Source: an uncultured Selenomonadales bacterium (GTDB lineage Bacteria; Bacillota; Negativicutes; Selenomonadales; Selenomonadaceae). Taken from it: DNA of 24,632 bases. A model generated the notes under the pieces. The model did no database searches, had not been told where the DNA came from, and saw nothing but the letters and a program-made list of their open reading frames with translations. Where the stretch lies: contig CALFJE010000054.1 in assembly GCA_937877545.1 (NCBI GenBank), positions 1 through 24,632 on the forward strand, in the 5' to 3' direction. The position numbers and the translations under genes are program-made. Shown in pieces: positions 1-8,830 of the stretch (position 1 is the stretch's first letter; every line of letters begins with the position of its first letter).

Positions 1-2
1 CC

Positions 3-932
3 GAAATCGGCGAAAAGGCGGCTATGGAAAGTCGCGAAGACATTATCAACGCCCTGCGCGGCTCGGATATGGTGTTCATAACGGCGGGCATGGGCGGCGG
101 TACCGGTACGGGCGCGGCTCCCGTCGTGGCGGAGTGTGCTCGCGAAATCGGCGCGTTGACGGTCGGCGTCGTGACTCGCCCGTTCACCTTTGAAGGTCCC
201 AAGCGTAAAAAAAATGCCGACATCGGCATTGAAAACCTCAAACAACACGTCGACACGATTATAACCATTCCGAACGACAGGCTGTTACAGGTCGTCGACA
301 AGAAAACGCCCATGACGCAAGCGTTCACGATAGCTGATGATATTTTGCGTCAAGGCGTCAAGGGTATTTCGGACTTGATAGCGGTGCCGGGGCTTGTCAA
401 TCTGGACTTTGCGGACGTTAAATCGATAATGAGCAATGCCGGCTCGGCGTTAATGGGTATCGGTGAGGCGTCGGGCGAAAACGCAACTGTCGACGCGGTA
501 AAAGCCGCAATCGATTCGCCGTTGTTGGAAACGAGCTTGCAGGGCGCACGCGGTGTATTGCTGAACATCATGGGCGCGACGGATTCGCTGTCGATGATGG
601 AAGTCAACGAGGCGTCAACGACAGTACAGGAGGCGGCGCACCCCGACGCGGAAATTATTTGGGGCGTGAGCGTCGACGAGACTTTGGGCGACAAAGTTTC
701 CGTAACCGTCATAGCTACGCGTTTCGACGAGGAGGACGAGGAGGAAACCGTCAGCGAAGCCGAGCCTGTTCGTCCGACCTTCCAAGAGCCGCAACCTTCG
801 CCGCCGCGTGCAAGAGACATTTTGCGTCAACAATCGTCGTTCGGCAATTTCACGTTCGGCAACACGACCACTCAGCAAAAGAGCGGCATTGAGACGATTG
901 AAATCCCCAACTTCATGCGCACGCGCAAATAA
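3..932 (+). CDS. ftsZ: Cell division protein FtsZ (5' end outside window)
   Basis: This is the tubulin-like GTPase that polymerises into the Z-ring at midcell and recruits the division machinery. The window opens inside the gene; the reading frame is open from base 3, and roughly the first 70 residues are missing judging from the position of the GTP-binding signature. The tubulin signature GGGTGTG lies about 31 residues into the visible part, followed by the conserved RPFxFEG and the NDRLL segment of the nucleotide-binding domain. The C-terminal polymerisation domain follows, then an acidic linker rich in Glu and Pro, then a typical C-terminal tail peptide, IEIPNFMRTRK, which in this family binds FtsA and other partners. 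It converges with larE, only 4 bases separating the two stop codons. The identification is certain; nothing about its promoter can be seen. Confidence 0.97.
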   Translation, partial: EIGEKAAMESREDIINALRGSDMVFITAGMGGGTGTGAAPVVAECAREIGALTVGVVTRPFTFEGPKRKKNADIGIENLKQHVDTIITIPNDRLLQVVDKKTPMTQAFTIADDILRQGVKGISDLIAVPGLVNLDFADVKSIMSNAGSALMGIGEASGENATVDAVKAAIDSPLLETSLQGARGVLLNIMGATDSLSMMEVNEASTTVQEAAHPDAEIIWGVSVDETLGDKVSVTVIATRFDEEDEEETVSEAEPVRPTFQEPQPSPPRARDILRQQSSFGNFTFGNTTTQQKSGIETIEIPNFMRTRK

Positions 933-934
933 AA

Positions 935-953
935 GCCTACTCCCTACTCCCTA
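935..953. repeat. Heptamer tandem repeat at the ftsZ/larE junction
   Basis: Two perfect copies of CTCCCTA (TAGGGAG on the minus strand) plus a partial third unit. The repeat forms the last codons of larE, including its TAG stop. Confidence 0.8.
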
Positions 954-1722
954 AATTCATACTGCCGACGCGATAGCCCGACAGGTCAAGCGTAACATAA
1001 TCAAAACCAAGCTCCTTTAGCCGCGCAGATATTTCGACGCGTTGCTTGAGGAGCTTTGTGAATTCATCGGGCAAAACTTCAATGCGGGCAATTTTCCCGT
1101 GAACTCGCACGCGCAGTTGTCCGAAGCCCAAGCCCGTTAAGAATTGCTCCGCCGCCTCGACCGTGGAAAGTTTTTCGGGCGTCAACGGCTCGCCGTAAGG
1201 GATTCGCGACGCCAAACACGCCATTGACGGCTTAGCCCACGTCGGCAAGCGCATTTCCTTCGACAAAGCCCGTATCTCCGCCTTCGATAAGCCGACTTCG
1301 CGGAGCGGGCTTTTTATTTTAAGCTCAGCCAAAGCCCTCATGCCGGGGCGATAATCGCCGGCGTCGTCGGTGTTGGAGCCTTCAACCAAAATTTTATCCT
1401 CGGCAAGCTTAAGAAAATTTTCAAAGAGCGCACGCTTGCAAAGATAGCAACGGTCGGGCGGATTGGCGGCGACGCCTGCGATATTCAGCACGTCAGCCGC
1501 GCAGATTATTTGCTTAATGCCGCGCTCCGCGCAGAATTGTTTGGCGGATTCAATTTCGCTTTGCGGAACAAAGACGCTTGCGGCGGTGAGGGCAACGGCG
1601 TTATCGCCGAGGACTTCGTGCGCGACGGCAAGCAGGAACGTCGAATCGACGCCGCCCGAAAACGCCACCGCGACCTTGCCGAGTCCGCGCAGATTATTTT
1701 TAAGATTATCGAGTTTGTTCAT
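937..1722 (-). CDS. larE: LarE, PP-loop sulfur transferase for the nickel-pincer cofactor
   Basis: LarE adds sulfur to the carboxylates of the pyridinium intermediate in synthesis of the nickel-pincer nucleotide, the cofactor of lactate racemase LarA and related racemases and epimerases. The 261-residue protein has the PP-loop ATP-pyrophosphatase motif SGGVDS at residues 22-27 and the EGSNTDD segment near 114-120. It carries the ACLASRIPYG motif whose cysteine (C169) corresponds to the sacrificial cysteine of the Lactobacillus plantarum enzyme. It also has a CxxC pair at C92 and C95. Three such cysteines are known to hold a [4Fe-4S] cluster in the catalytic, non-sacrificial LarE type, so I infer that type here. 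No larA, larB or larC is in the window. The start is an ATG with GGGAGG 7 nt upstream. The last codons and TAG stop are formed by heptamer repeats (TAGGGAG units). Confidence 0.9.
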   Translation of the reverse strand: MNKLDNLKNNLRGLGKVAVAFSGGVDSTFLLAVAHEVLGDNAVALTAASVFVPQSEIESAKQFCAERGIKQIICAADVLNIAGVAANPPDRCYLCKRALFENFLKLAEDKILVEGSNTDDAGDYRPGMRALAELKIKSPLREVGLSKAEIRALSKEMRLPTWAKPSMACLASRIPYGEPLTPEKLSTVEAAEQFLTGLGFGQLRVRVHGKIARIEVLPDEFTKLLKQRVEISARLKELGFDYVTLDLSGYRVGSMNLGSRE

Positions 1723-1765
1723 TGTGATACCTCCCGGAGCGAGTTGGTAAACTCAAAATTACCAT

Positions 1766-1865
1766 GTGACGAGGAATTTTTTCGCATGACGCGGCGTAAG
1801 CACGCAGGCGTAGTAAGCTACGTCAAGTGCGCAACAACAAAGTCAGGCGGAAAAATAACCGTCAC
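1766..1865. repeat. 100-nt nested imperfect palindrome upstream of larE
   Basis: The segment can fold back on itself almost end to end. GTGACG (1766-1771) pairs with CGTCAC (1860-1865). Inside this, CGCATGAC pairs with GTCAGGCG with one mismatch, GCAC pairs with GTGC, and GGCGTAG pairs with CTACGTC across a TAAG loop. Short A and T runs flank the second stem symmetrically. It lies in the larE leader on the minus strand, ending about 45 nt before the start codon. It could be a structured leader RNA, a transcribed palindromic repeat or a small mobile-element relic; I do not recognise a named RNA family. Confidence 0.6.
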
Positions 1866-1889
1866 TGTCTGATTGTATCAATTGCCTCT

Positions 1890-1918
1890 AAAAAAATCCC
1901 CGCGCCTTGAACGCGAGG
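1890..1918 (-). terminator. Intrinsic terminator after dnaJ
   Basis: Read on the minus strand just past the dnaJ stop codon, CCTCGCG pairs with CGCGGGG (one mismatch) around a 7-nt loop and is followed by A and seven T residues. This is a standard Rho-independent terminator closing the grpE-dnaK-dnaJ operon before larE. Confidence 0.85.
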
Positions 1919-1927
1919 ACAGGTGAT

Positions 1928-3109
1928 TTATTCAAATAAGTCCTTGAGCTTGTCGATAAAGGATTTCTTTTCGGGATTGTTGGTTGAGTCGGAGCCGCCG
2001 TCCTCGAATTCGCGCAGGAGCCGTTTCTGCTTACCGGTCAAGTTCTTGGGCGTGAGGACTTTAATCTTAACAAACTCGTCGCCGCGCTTGTCGCCGTTGA
2101 GTTGCGGAATGCCCTTGCCGCGAATCCTTAACACCGCGCCCGATTGCGTCCCTTCGGGTATCGTCAACTCGACTTTGCCGTCAATCGTCGGAGCGTCAAT
2201 CTTCGCGCCCAACGCCGCCTGCACAAAGCTAATCGGCACCTCGCAATGAACGTTGAGGTCGTCACGCGTGAAAATCCTGTGCGGCTTGATGTTGATATAA
2301 ACGTACAAATCGCCCGGCGCACCGCCGCGATTGCCCGCCTGACCGCCGCCCGATATTCTGAGCCGTTGCCCCGCGTCGATGCCTTTGGGCACGTTCAACT
2401 TGATTTCCCTGTCCACCTTGACTTTGCCCGCGCCGTGACAATGCCCGCAAGGATTCTTGACAATCTGCCCCGTACCGTGACACCGCTCGCAAGGGCGCGA
2501 ATTCGATATGATACCAAACGGCGTGCGCGTCGTGGTCTGGCGCATACCCGTCCCGTGACAATCGGGGCATTCGTCGGGCGTGGTACCTTTTTTGGCACCG
2601 GTACCGCCGCACTCCTCGCAAGTCTCCAGGCGCGGGACTTTAATTGTCATTTCCTTACCGAACGCCGCCTCCTCGAAAGCTATCCATAAATCGTAGCGCA
2701 AATCGGCTCCGCGTTCAGGCTCGGTCTTACGTTTTGCACGCGTCCTGCCGCCGCCGCCAAAGAATTGCTCGAAAATATCATTCACGTCGAAGCCGCCCGC
2801 GCCGCCGCCCATGCCGCCGAAAATATCATCCATGTTGATATGGACGCCGCCGCCCGCGCCGCCGCCGTAGCCCGCACCGCTGAACGCCGCATGCCCGAAT
2901 TGGTCATACTGCGCACGCTTCTCCTTATCCTTGAGCACGTCGTAAGCCTCGTTGATTTCCTTCATCTTAGCCTCGGCGGCTTGCAGGTTGTCGCGATTGA
3001 GGTCGGGGTGATATTGACGCGCCAACTTGCGATAAGCCTTTTTAATCTCGTCTTCGGTCGAATTCTTGTTGACGCCCAGCACTTGATAATAGTCTTTTTT
3101 GTCCGCCAT
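1928..3109 (-). CDS. dnaJ: Chaperone protein DnaJ (Hsp40)
   Basis: This is the type I J-protein cochaperone that delivers unfolded substrates to DnaK and stimulates its ATPase. The 393-residue protein has a J domain with the HPD motif at residues 34-36. A Gly/Phe-rich region follows at about 75-120. The zinc-binding domain has four CxxCxGxG-type repeats (cysteines at 164/167, 181/184, 207/210 and 221/224). The C-terminal substrate-binding domains come last. Length is typical for the family and nothing is missing. The ATG start is preceded by GGAGG with a 7-nt spacer. It is the last gene of grpE-dnaK-dnaJ; a hairpin made of heptamer repeats lies between dnaK and this gene and an intrinsic terminator follows it. 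Confidence 0.97.
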   Translation of the reverse strand: MADKKDYYQVLGVNKNSTEDEIKKAYRKLARQYHPDLNRDNLQAAEAKMKEINEAYDVLKDKEKRAQYDQFGHAAFSGAGYGGGAGGGVHINMDDIFGGMGGGAGGFDVNDIFEQFFGGGGRTRAKRKTEPERGADLRYDLWIAFEEAAFGKEMTIKVPRLETCEECGGTGAKKGTTPDECPDCHGTGMRQTTTRTPFGIISNSRPCERCHGTGQIVKNPCGHCHGAGKVKVDREIKLNVPKGIDAGQRLRISGGGQAGNRGGAPGDLYVYINIKPHRIFTRDDLNVHCEVPISFVQAALGAKIDAPTIDGKVELTIPEGTQSGAVLRIRGKGIPQLNGDKRGDEFVKIKVLTPKNLTGKQKRLLREFEDGGSDSTNNPEKKSFIDKLKDLFE

Positions 3110-3133
3110 GACTTTGCCTCCTTAACTGCAAAA

Positions 3134-3163
3134 GGACTAAGGACTAAAACTAGTCCCTAGTCC
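3134..3163 (-). terminator. Hairpin between dnaK and dnaJ, possible attenuator or processing site
   Basis: On the minus strand GGACTAGGGACTA pairs with TAGTCCTTAGTCC over 13 base pairs (one G-U) around a GTTT loop, then four T residues follow. It is built from heptamer repeats in head-to-head orientation. The T-run is short, so partial termination, 3'-end stabilisation of dnaK mRNA, or processing are all possible. Confidence 0.55.
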
Positions 3164-3180
3164 CCAATCCCTAGTCCCTA
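3134..3180. repeat. Heptamer repeat array in the dnaK-dnaJ spacer
   Basis: Four heptamers of the GTCCCTA/ATCCCTA kind at 3153-3180 and two inverted heptamers (GGACTAA) at 3134-3147. Same 7-nt family as at 935, 5048, 8293, 9586 and 22035. Confidence 0.8.
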
Positions 3181-3182
3181 AA

Positions 3183-5039
<1,857 letters not shown>

Positions 5040-5047
5040 AAAAATTG

Positions 5048-5075
5048 CCTCCTAATTCCTAATTCCTAATTCCTA
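5048..5075. repeat. Heptamer tandem repeat joining grpE and dnaK
   Basis: On the minus strand the order is TAGGAAT, TAGGAAT, TAGGAAT, TAGGAGG. The grpE stop codon TAG lies at a unit boundary (5066-5068) and the final unit is the dnaK Shine-Dalgarno sequence. Confidence 0.85.
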
Positions 5076-5638
5076 ACTACTTGAACCATGCTGGGGCGAA
5101 TGACGCGCCCGCGAGCTATGTAACCGCGTTGGAGTTCGGCGAAAATCATTCCGTCCTCCTTGGTGTCGTCTTTAACCGCGCCAACCGCCTGATGATAATT
5201 GGGGTCGAAGGGCTTGCCGAGCGTCTCAATCGGTTCAAGCCCGTGTTTGCCCATGACCGCCGCCGTTTCCTGCCGAATCATCTCGATACCTTTGCGCAGG
5301 ATTTCCACGTCGTTGTTATCGGCATTTTCCGCCGCCTGCGTTGCTCTGCTTAAGTTGTCGAGTAGCGGGAGCAAGTCTTTCAAGAACGCTTGCTCTATGA
5401 CCGCCGCCAATTCGGATTTTTCGCGAGCCGTGCGTTTACGGAAGTTGTCGAAGTCCGCTTGCAGTCGGGCTATCCTGTCGTCCTTCGCGCTCAAGTCCGC
5501 CTTTAACTGTTCAAGCTCCGCCGCCGTGTCGATTTCGGATACCTCCTCGACTTCGGGCGCGGGCTGTTTCGGTTGTAAATTTATTTCTGCGCTGTCGCCG
5601 TCCTCGTTGCCAAATTCCAATTTCTTTTCCTCTGCCAA
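5066..5638 (-). CDS. grpE: Nucleotide exchange factor GrpE, TTG start
   Basis: GrpE is a homodimer that releases ADP from DnaK. The protein has an acidic, disordered N-terminus, then a long heptad-rich coiled coil (roughly residues 38-75). Next come the helical dimer segment and the conserved beta domain with FDPNYHQAV and a GRVIRPSMVQV end. I place the start at the TTG at 5638 (190 residues), preceded by AGAGAGGTG with about 6 nt spacing. The ATG of the longest open frame, at 5677, lies inside the predicted promoter spacer and would be upstream of the transcription start. In most Firmicutes hrcA precedes grpE; here the next gene upstream is a lipid kinase and no hrcA is seen. The C-terminal RN and TAG stop are written by the heptamer repeat. 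Confidence 0.93.
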   Translation of the reverse strand: MAEEKKLEFGNEDGDSAEINLQPKQPAPEVEEVSEIDTAAELEQLKADLSAKDDRIARLQADFDNFRKRTAREKSELAAVIEQAFLKDLLPLLDNLSRATQAAENADNNDVEILRKGIEMIRQETAAVMGKHGLEPIETLGKPFDPNYHQAVGAVKDDTKEDGMIFAELQRGYIARGRVIRPSMVQVVRN

Positions 5639-5664
5639 GTCGTTCACCTCTCTTTTGCCTGCAA

Positions 5665-5693
5665 ACCTTAACACCAATTAGACAAAATGTCAA
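5665..5693 (-). promoter_or_regulatory. Sigma-70-type promoter of the grpE-dnaK-dnaJ operon
   Basis: On the minus strand TTGACA (5693-5688) is followed after exactly 17 nt by TAAGGT (5670-5665). A short inverted repeat, GACATTTTGTC, overlaps the -35 box and could be an operator. No CIRCE inverted repeat (TTAGCACTC-N9-GAGTGCTAA) is present between the kinase gene and grpE. Confidence 0.7.
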
Positions 5694-5708
5694 GTGGTTT
5701 TTCTTAAC

Positions 5709-5731
5709 AAAAAAAGTCCAACGCGTGGAGT
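5709..5731 (-). terminator. Weak intrinsic terminator after the lipid kinase
   Basis: On the minus strand ACTCCA and TGGACT pair with one mismatch around CGCGT, followed by seven T residues. The stem is short. A second, stronger hairpin with no T-run (AGCCGTC/GACGGCT, 5763-5782) lies closer to the stop codon. Confidence 0.4.
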
Positions 5732-5797
5732 AGCCTCCCAAACCGTCACGTTGCTCGCGGCGAGCCGTCCTCCATGACGGCTCAAATTACGCGGCAG

Positions 5798-6673
5798 TCA
5801 GCAGAAAAATCTCAGTGCATGACGGAGTGCCTCAAGCCTAAGCGGCAGAGGAAAGCCCGCCTCGCCGTCCAAATCGCTTATCAACGCGGCGGAGGAATTT
5901 ATCTCAATCTGCGCGGCTGGCAAGTGGATTATGTTATCGTCACCCTCGACGCTCGCGCCGCCCAATATCCTTTTTGCCAATGTCATAAGCCCGCCCGTCG
6001 AACATTTCTTGAGCACCAGCAAATCAAGCTTGCCGTCGTCAATCTGCGCGGAGTCCGAAAGTTTCTTGAAGCCCGCCACCGACGGCGAATTCAGCACCAA
6101 AAATAAAAATGCCTCGACCGAAAGTTGCTGTCCGTCCGCAACGATTTGGAGCGGCACCGCTTTAAAGTTCGTCAGCTCACCCAAACCCCGCAGGTAGTAC
6201 GCGCTCTTGCCGAGGAAATTTTTAAGCCGCGAATCGACGCCGTGCGCTATGCCCGTGAAGACGCCCGCGCTTGCCACGTTAATAAAGTACTCCGCGCCGT
6301 TTGCCAAGCCCAAATCAACGGGACGCGTCCGCCCCTCGACAACCGCGTCGATAACTTTTTGAGTGTCAAGCTTGAGATGAGCCGCGAAGTCGTTGGAGGT
6401 GCCGCTGCCGATAACTCCGACGGGCAAATCAAATCTGTCGCGCTTAAGCCAATTAACAACCGCATGTAAAGTGCCGTCGCCGCCCGCCGCTATGACGCCC
6501 TCCGCGCCCGACAACTTGACGCATTCCGCGAAAGCCGCATTGTCGCCCGCGCAGGTTCGATAAACAGACAAAAAAATACCGCGCCGTTGAAATTGCTCAA
6601 TGACGCCGTCGAGCTTATTCTTGAACGCCGCATGACCCGACACGGGATTATAGACGAGCAAAATCCGTTTCAT
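5798..6673 (-). CDS. YegS/BmrU-type lipid kinase (diacylglycerol kinase catalytic domain)
   Basis: The 291-residue protein belongs to the diacylglycerol kinase catalytic-domain family, which phosphorylates diacylglycerol or related lipids, usually at the inner face of the membrane. It starts with the family N-terminus KRILLVYNPVSG. The nucleotide-binding motif GGDGTLHAVVN lies at residues 64-74, with the GSGTSNDFA loop after it and a DLDGE motif near residue 270 that resembles the conserved C-terminal DGE. Length is typical. Substrate cannot be told from sequence; recycling of diacylglycerol or undecaprenol phosphorylation are both possible. Its ATG overlaps the stop of the upstream flippase by 4 nt, so the two are probably translationally coupled and may both serve envelope lipid metabolism. 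Confidence 0.88.
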   Translation of the reverse strand: MKRILLVYNPVSGHAAFKNKLDGVIEQFQRRGIFLSVYRTCAGDNAAFAECVKLSGAEGVIAAGGDGTLHAVVNWLKRDRFDLPVGVIGSGTSNDFAAHLKLDTQKVIDAVVEGRTRPVDLGLANGAEYFINVASAGVFTGIAHGVDSRLKNFLGKSAYYLRGLGELTNFKAVPLQIVADGQQLSVEAFLFLVLNSPSVAGFKKLSDSAQIDDGKLDLLVLKKCSTGGLMTLAKRILGGASVEGDDNIIHLPAAQIEINSSAALISDLDGEAGFPLPLRLEALRHALRFFC

Positions 6674-8289
6674 TTGAAGATACCGAGCTTGCGGAAAATT
6701 TTAATGCCGAAACGTCCGATCATCGGGATACGCGCCATATCCTCTTCGAGTAAGCCGCCGATTAAGGCAAGCGTCGCCACGTAGACGATACAGCCCGCGC
6801 CTATCGCTCCGAACGTCGAGATAACTTCCATGTGCCATTGCGCCGCCGTCCAGTCGTAGAAAAATTTAACGACCAATGCCATGACGCCCGCCGCGAAGAT
6901 TGTCTTGAACAGTTGCCCCGCCTCCATGCGATAACCGATGTACTTCCATATAAAATAGAGGTTTATGAACGCCGCAACGCCCATATCCGCCGCCGTAGCC
7001 CACGCCGCGCCCATTATTCCCAAGGCAGGTATCGCCGTCAGCGTCCAGTTGAGCACGACTTTTGCCGCCGCCGCCAATACCATGTTGACCATTGGGATTG
7101 TCGTATGCCCCAAGCCCTGCAATACGCCCGTCGATACTTGATGAAGCCCCAGCAAGATTATCGACACCGCCGAGATCATGACGGCATCTCCCGCGCCCGG
7201 CGCGTTGTATATCAGGCTTGCTATCGGCGTCGCCAAGAAAAATACCACCACGAACGCCGGAAAGCATACGAAGTTTGAAATTCTTACCGCCGCCGCCGTC
7301 TGCCGGAAGATTCGCGCCGTATCTTTGAGTGCTCGCGCCTCCGAAATTGCCGGCACTATCGACACCGCCAACGACGCCGTTAAGATTGTCGCCAAGTTCA
7401 CGAGCGGCACCGCCATGCCCGTTAAGTAGCCGAAAAGCTCCGTAGCCTGCCGCACCGAGTAGCCCGCCACCTCCAAGCGTTGCGGGACAATCATCAAGTC
7501 CAAATTCGACACGACCGGCAACATTATCGACGCCGCGCTAACCGGCAACGCCAATTTGAATATCCGCTTGATTATGGCGAACGTCGGCTCCTGCGCGGAT
7601 TGAGGCGAAGGTTTCAATTCTAAGCCGTAAGTCCGTTCAATTTCGCGATTCAATTTTATGTGGAAGTAGACGAGGACGATAAGCCCGGTCACCGCGCCCG
7701 CCAATGCTCCGAGACTTGCGCCCGCTGCCGCGTAGTCCAAACCCCACGGCAACAGCAAGTCCGCCAAAACTATCATTGTTATTACGCGGAAGATTTGTTC
7801 GACGATTTGACTGACCGCCGTCGGTGTCATGCGTTGCCAACCTTGCAGGTAGCCGCGACTAGACGCCAGCAACGTCACGAAGAAAACCGTAGGAGCCAAC
7901 GCCACCACCGACATGTAGGCTCGCGGGTCGCGTATGAATTGCCAATCTATCAGCCACCGCGCCGATAAATACGTTAGCACCGAAAAAAGTATACCCGTCA
8001 ACAACATCAGCAGCATGGAGATTCGGAAGACGCGCTTGGCTCCGTAAATATCCTTAAGTGCGACGCGCTCCGCCGTGATGATTGAGATTGCCACGGGGAC
8101 GCCCGCTTGCGATATTGTCAGTGCGAAAAAATAAATCGGGAACGCCATTTGATAAAGCCCGATGCCCTCGCCGCCCAAAATGCGCGATACGAATATCCAA
8201 TTCAACGAGCCGATAACCTTGACGACGAAACTCGCTATCGTCAAGATGAACGTGCCCTTTAAAAATTTCTCGCTCGACTTTTCTGCCAT
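6670..8289 (-). CDS. MOP-superfamily lipid flippase, SpoVB/polysaccharide-biosynthesis type
   Basis: This is a 539-residue integral membrane protein with about 14 hydrophobic segments, of the SpoVB/YtgP branch of the multidrug/oligosaccharidyl-lipid/polysaccharide (MOP) exporters. Members of this branch move lipid-linked cell-wall or polysaccharide precursors across the membrane. Recognisable parts are the N-terminal KGTFILTIASFVVKVIG segment and GGEGIGLYQMAFPIY at about residues 40-54. SRGYLQGWQRMTPTAVSQIVEQ and the late LHQVSTGVLQGLG are also typical of the branch. It could act as the lipid II flippase or in another export pathway; sequence alone does not decide. The ATG start follows AGGAAATAG, the last unit of a heptamer repeat. 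Its 3' end overlaps the lipid kinase by 4 nt. Confidence 0.85.
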   Translation of the reverse strand: MAEKSSEKFLKGTFILTIASFVVKVIGSLNWIFVSRILGGEGIGLYQMAFPIYFFALTISQAGVPVAISIITAERVALKDIYGAKRVFRISMLLMLLTGILFSVLTYLSARWLIDWQFIRDPRAYMSVVALAPTVFFVTLLASSRGYLQGWQRMTPTAVSQIVEQIFRVITMIVLADLLLPWGLDYAAAGASLGALAGAVTGLIVLVYFHIKLNREIERTYGLELKPSPQSAQEPTFAIIKRIFKLALPVSAASIMLPVVSNLDLMIVPQRLEVAGYSVRQATELFGYLTGMAVPLVNLATILTASLAVSIVPAISEARALKDTARIFRQTAAAVRISNFVCFPAFVVVFFLATPIASLIYNAPGAGDAVMISAVSIILLGLHQVSTGVLQGLGHTTIPMVNMVLAAAAKVVLNWTLTAIPALGIMGAAWATAADMGVAAFINLYFIWKYIGYRMEAGQLFKTIFAAGVMALVVKFFYDWTAAQWHMEVISTFGAIGAGCIVYVATLALIGGLLEEDMARIPMIGRFGIKIFRKLGIFK

Positions 8290-8292
8290 CTA

Positions 8293-8327
8293 TTTCCTAC
8301 TCCCTATTCCCTAATGCCTATTCCCTA
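8293..8327. repeat. Heptamer tandem repeat upstream of the flippase gene
   Basis: Five consecutive heptamers, on the minus strand TAGGGAA, TAGGCAT, TAGGGAA, TAGGGAG, TAGGAAA, then TAG-ATG. The last units serve as the ribosome-binding site of the flippase gene. Confidence 0.8.
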
Positions 8328-8344
8328 ACTTCGCCGCCGTGTGT

Positions 8345-8350
8345 TATAAT
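8345..8350 (+). promoter_or_regulatory. Possible -10 box (TATAAT)
   Basis: A perfect TATAAT 35 nt before the start of the small frameshifted gene. No convincing -35 box at the right distance, because that position falls in the heptamer array. Confidence 0.35.
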
Positions 8351-8384
8351 CCTTTCAAAGTCAATTAACGTGGAGTGAGGAACG

Positions 8385-8794
8385 ATGAAACATTTTTTCT
8401 CTGAGATTGACAATATTACTTTGACTTTCAGCGACATCTACATAAATCGCTACGGCATGGAGTTCATACGGATTTATTTCGAGCGTCCGAAGGAGGGCGG
8501 TTTCGACTTTTTAGAGTCTGCTTTACCGATGCTCAAAGTCAAGGACGCCAACGGCTTCACCAGAAGAGCGAACTAAGCTTTTGGACTACGCAAAGACCAA
8601 TGCGTTTCTTATTTGGGAAGTCGCCCGCGAGGACGGTGAAACAATCATTGCCGCAAAACATTTGGCTTGAGGACGAGCCGCGCTTGGAGCACAACAAAAG
8701 TCATATTCCATCCAAAGATTTAAATCGAATTATGAAATGGTTGACAGCTAACCGAAATTTTGTTGAGGATAACCGGAACGAGCATTTTAAATAA
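8385..8794 (+). pseudogene. Small hypothetical gene broken by two frameshifts
   Basis: A GAGTGAGG ribosome-binding site precedes an ATG at 8385, and 63 codons read to a stop at 8576. The sequence after about 8559 makes better sense in another frame: from 8560 it reads PEERTKLLDYAKTNAFLIWE, which extends naturally from the preceding DANGFT, and runs to a TGA at 8668. From about 8665 a third frame gives a further 43 residues (WLEDEPRLEH to EHFK) ending at 8794. Together they would make a protein of about 135 residues, so I read this as one gene with two indels; two neighbouring gene remnants are also possible. I do not recognise the family. It is acidic to neutral, with no membrane segment. Confidence 0.45.
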
Positions 8795-8830
8795 ATGGCG
8801 GACAGCAAATGGTTTTAGGAGACGAGTGGC

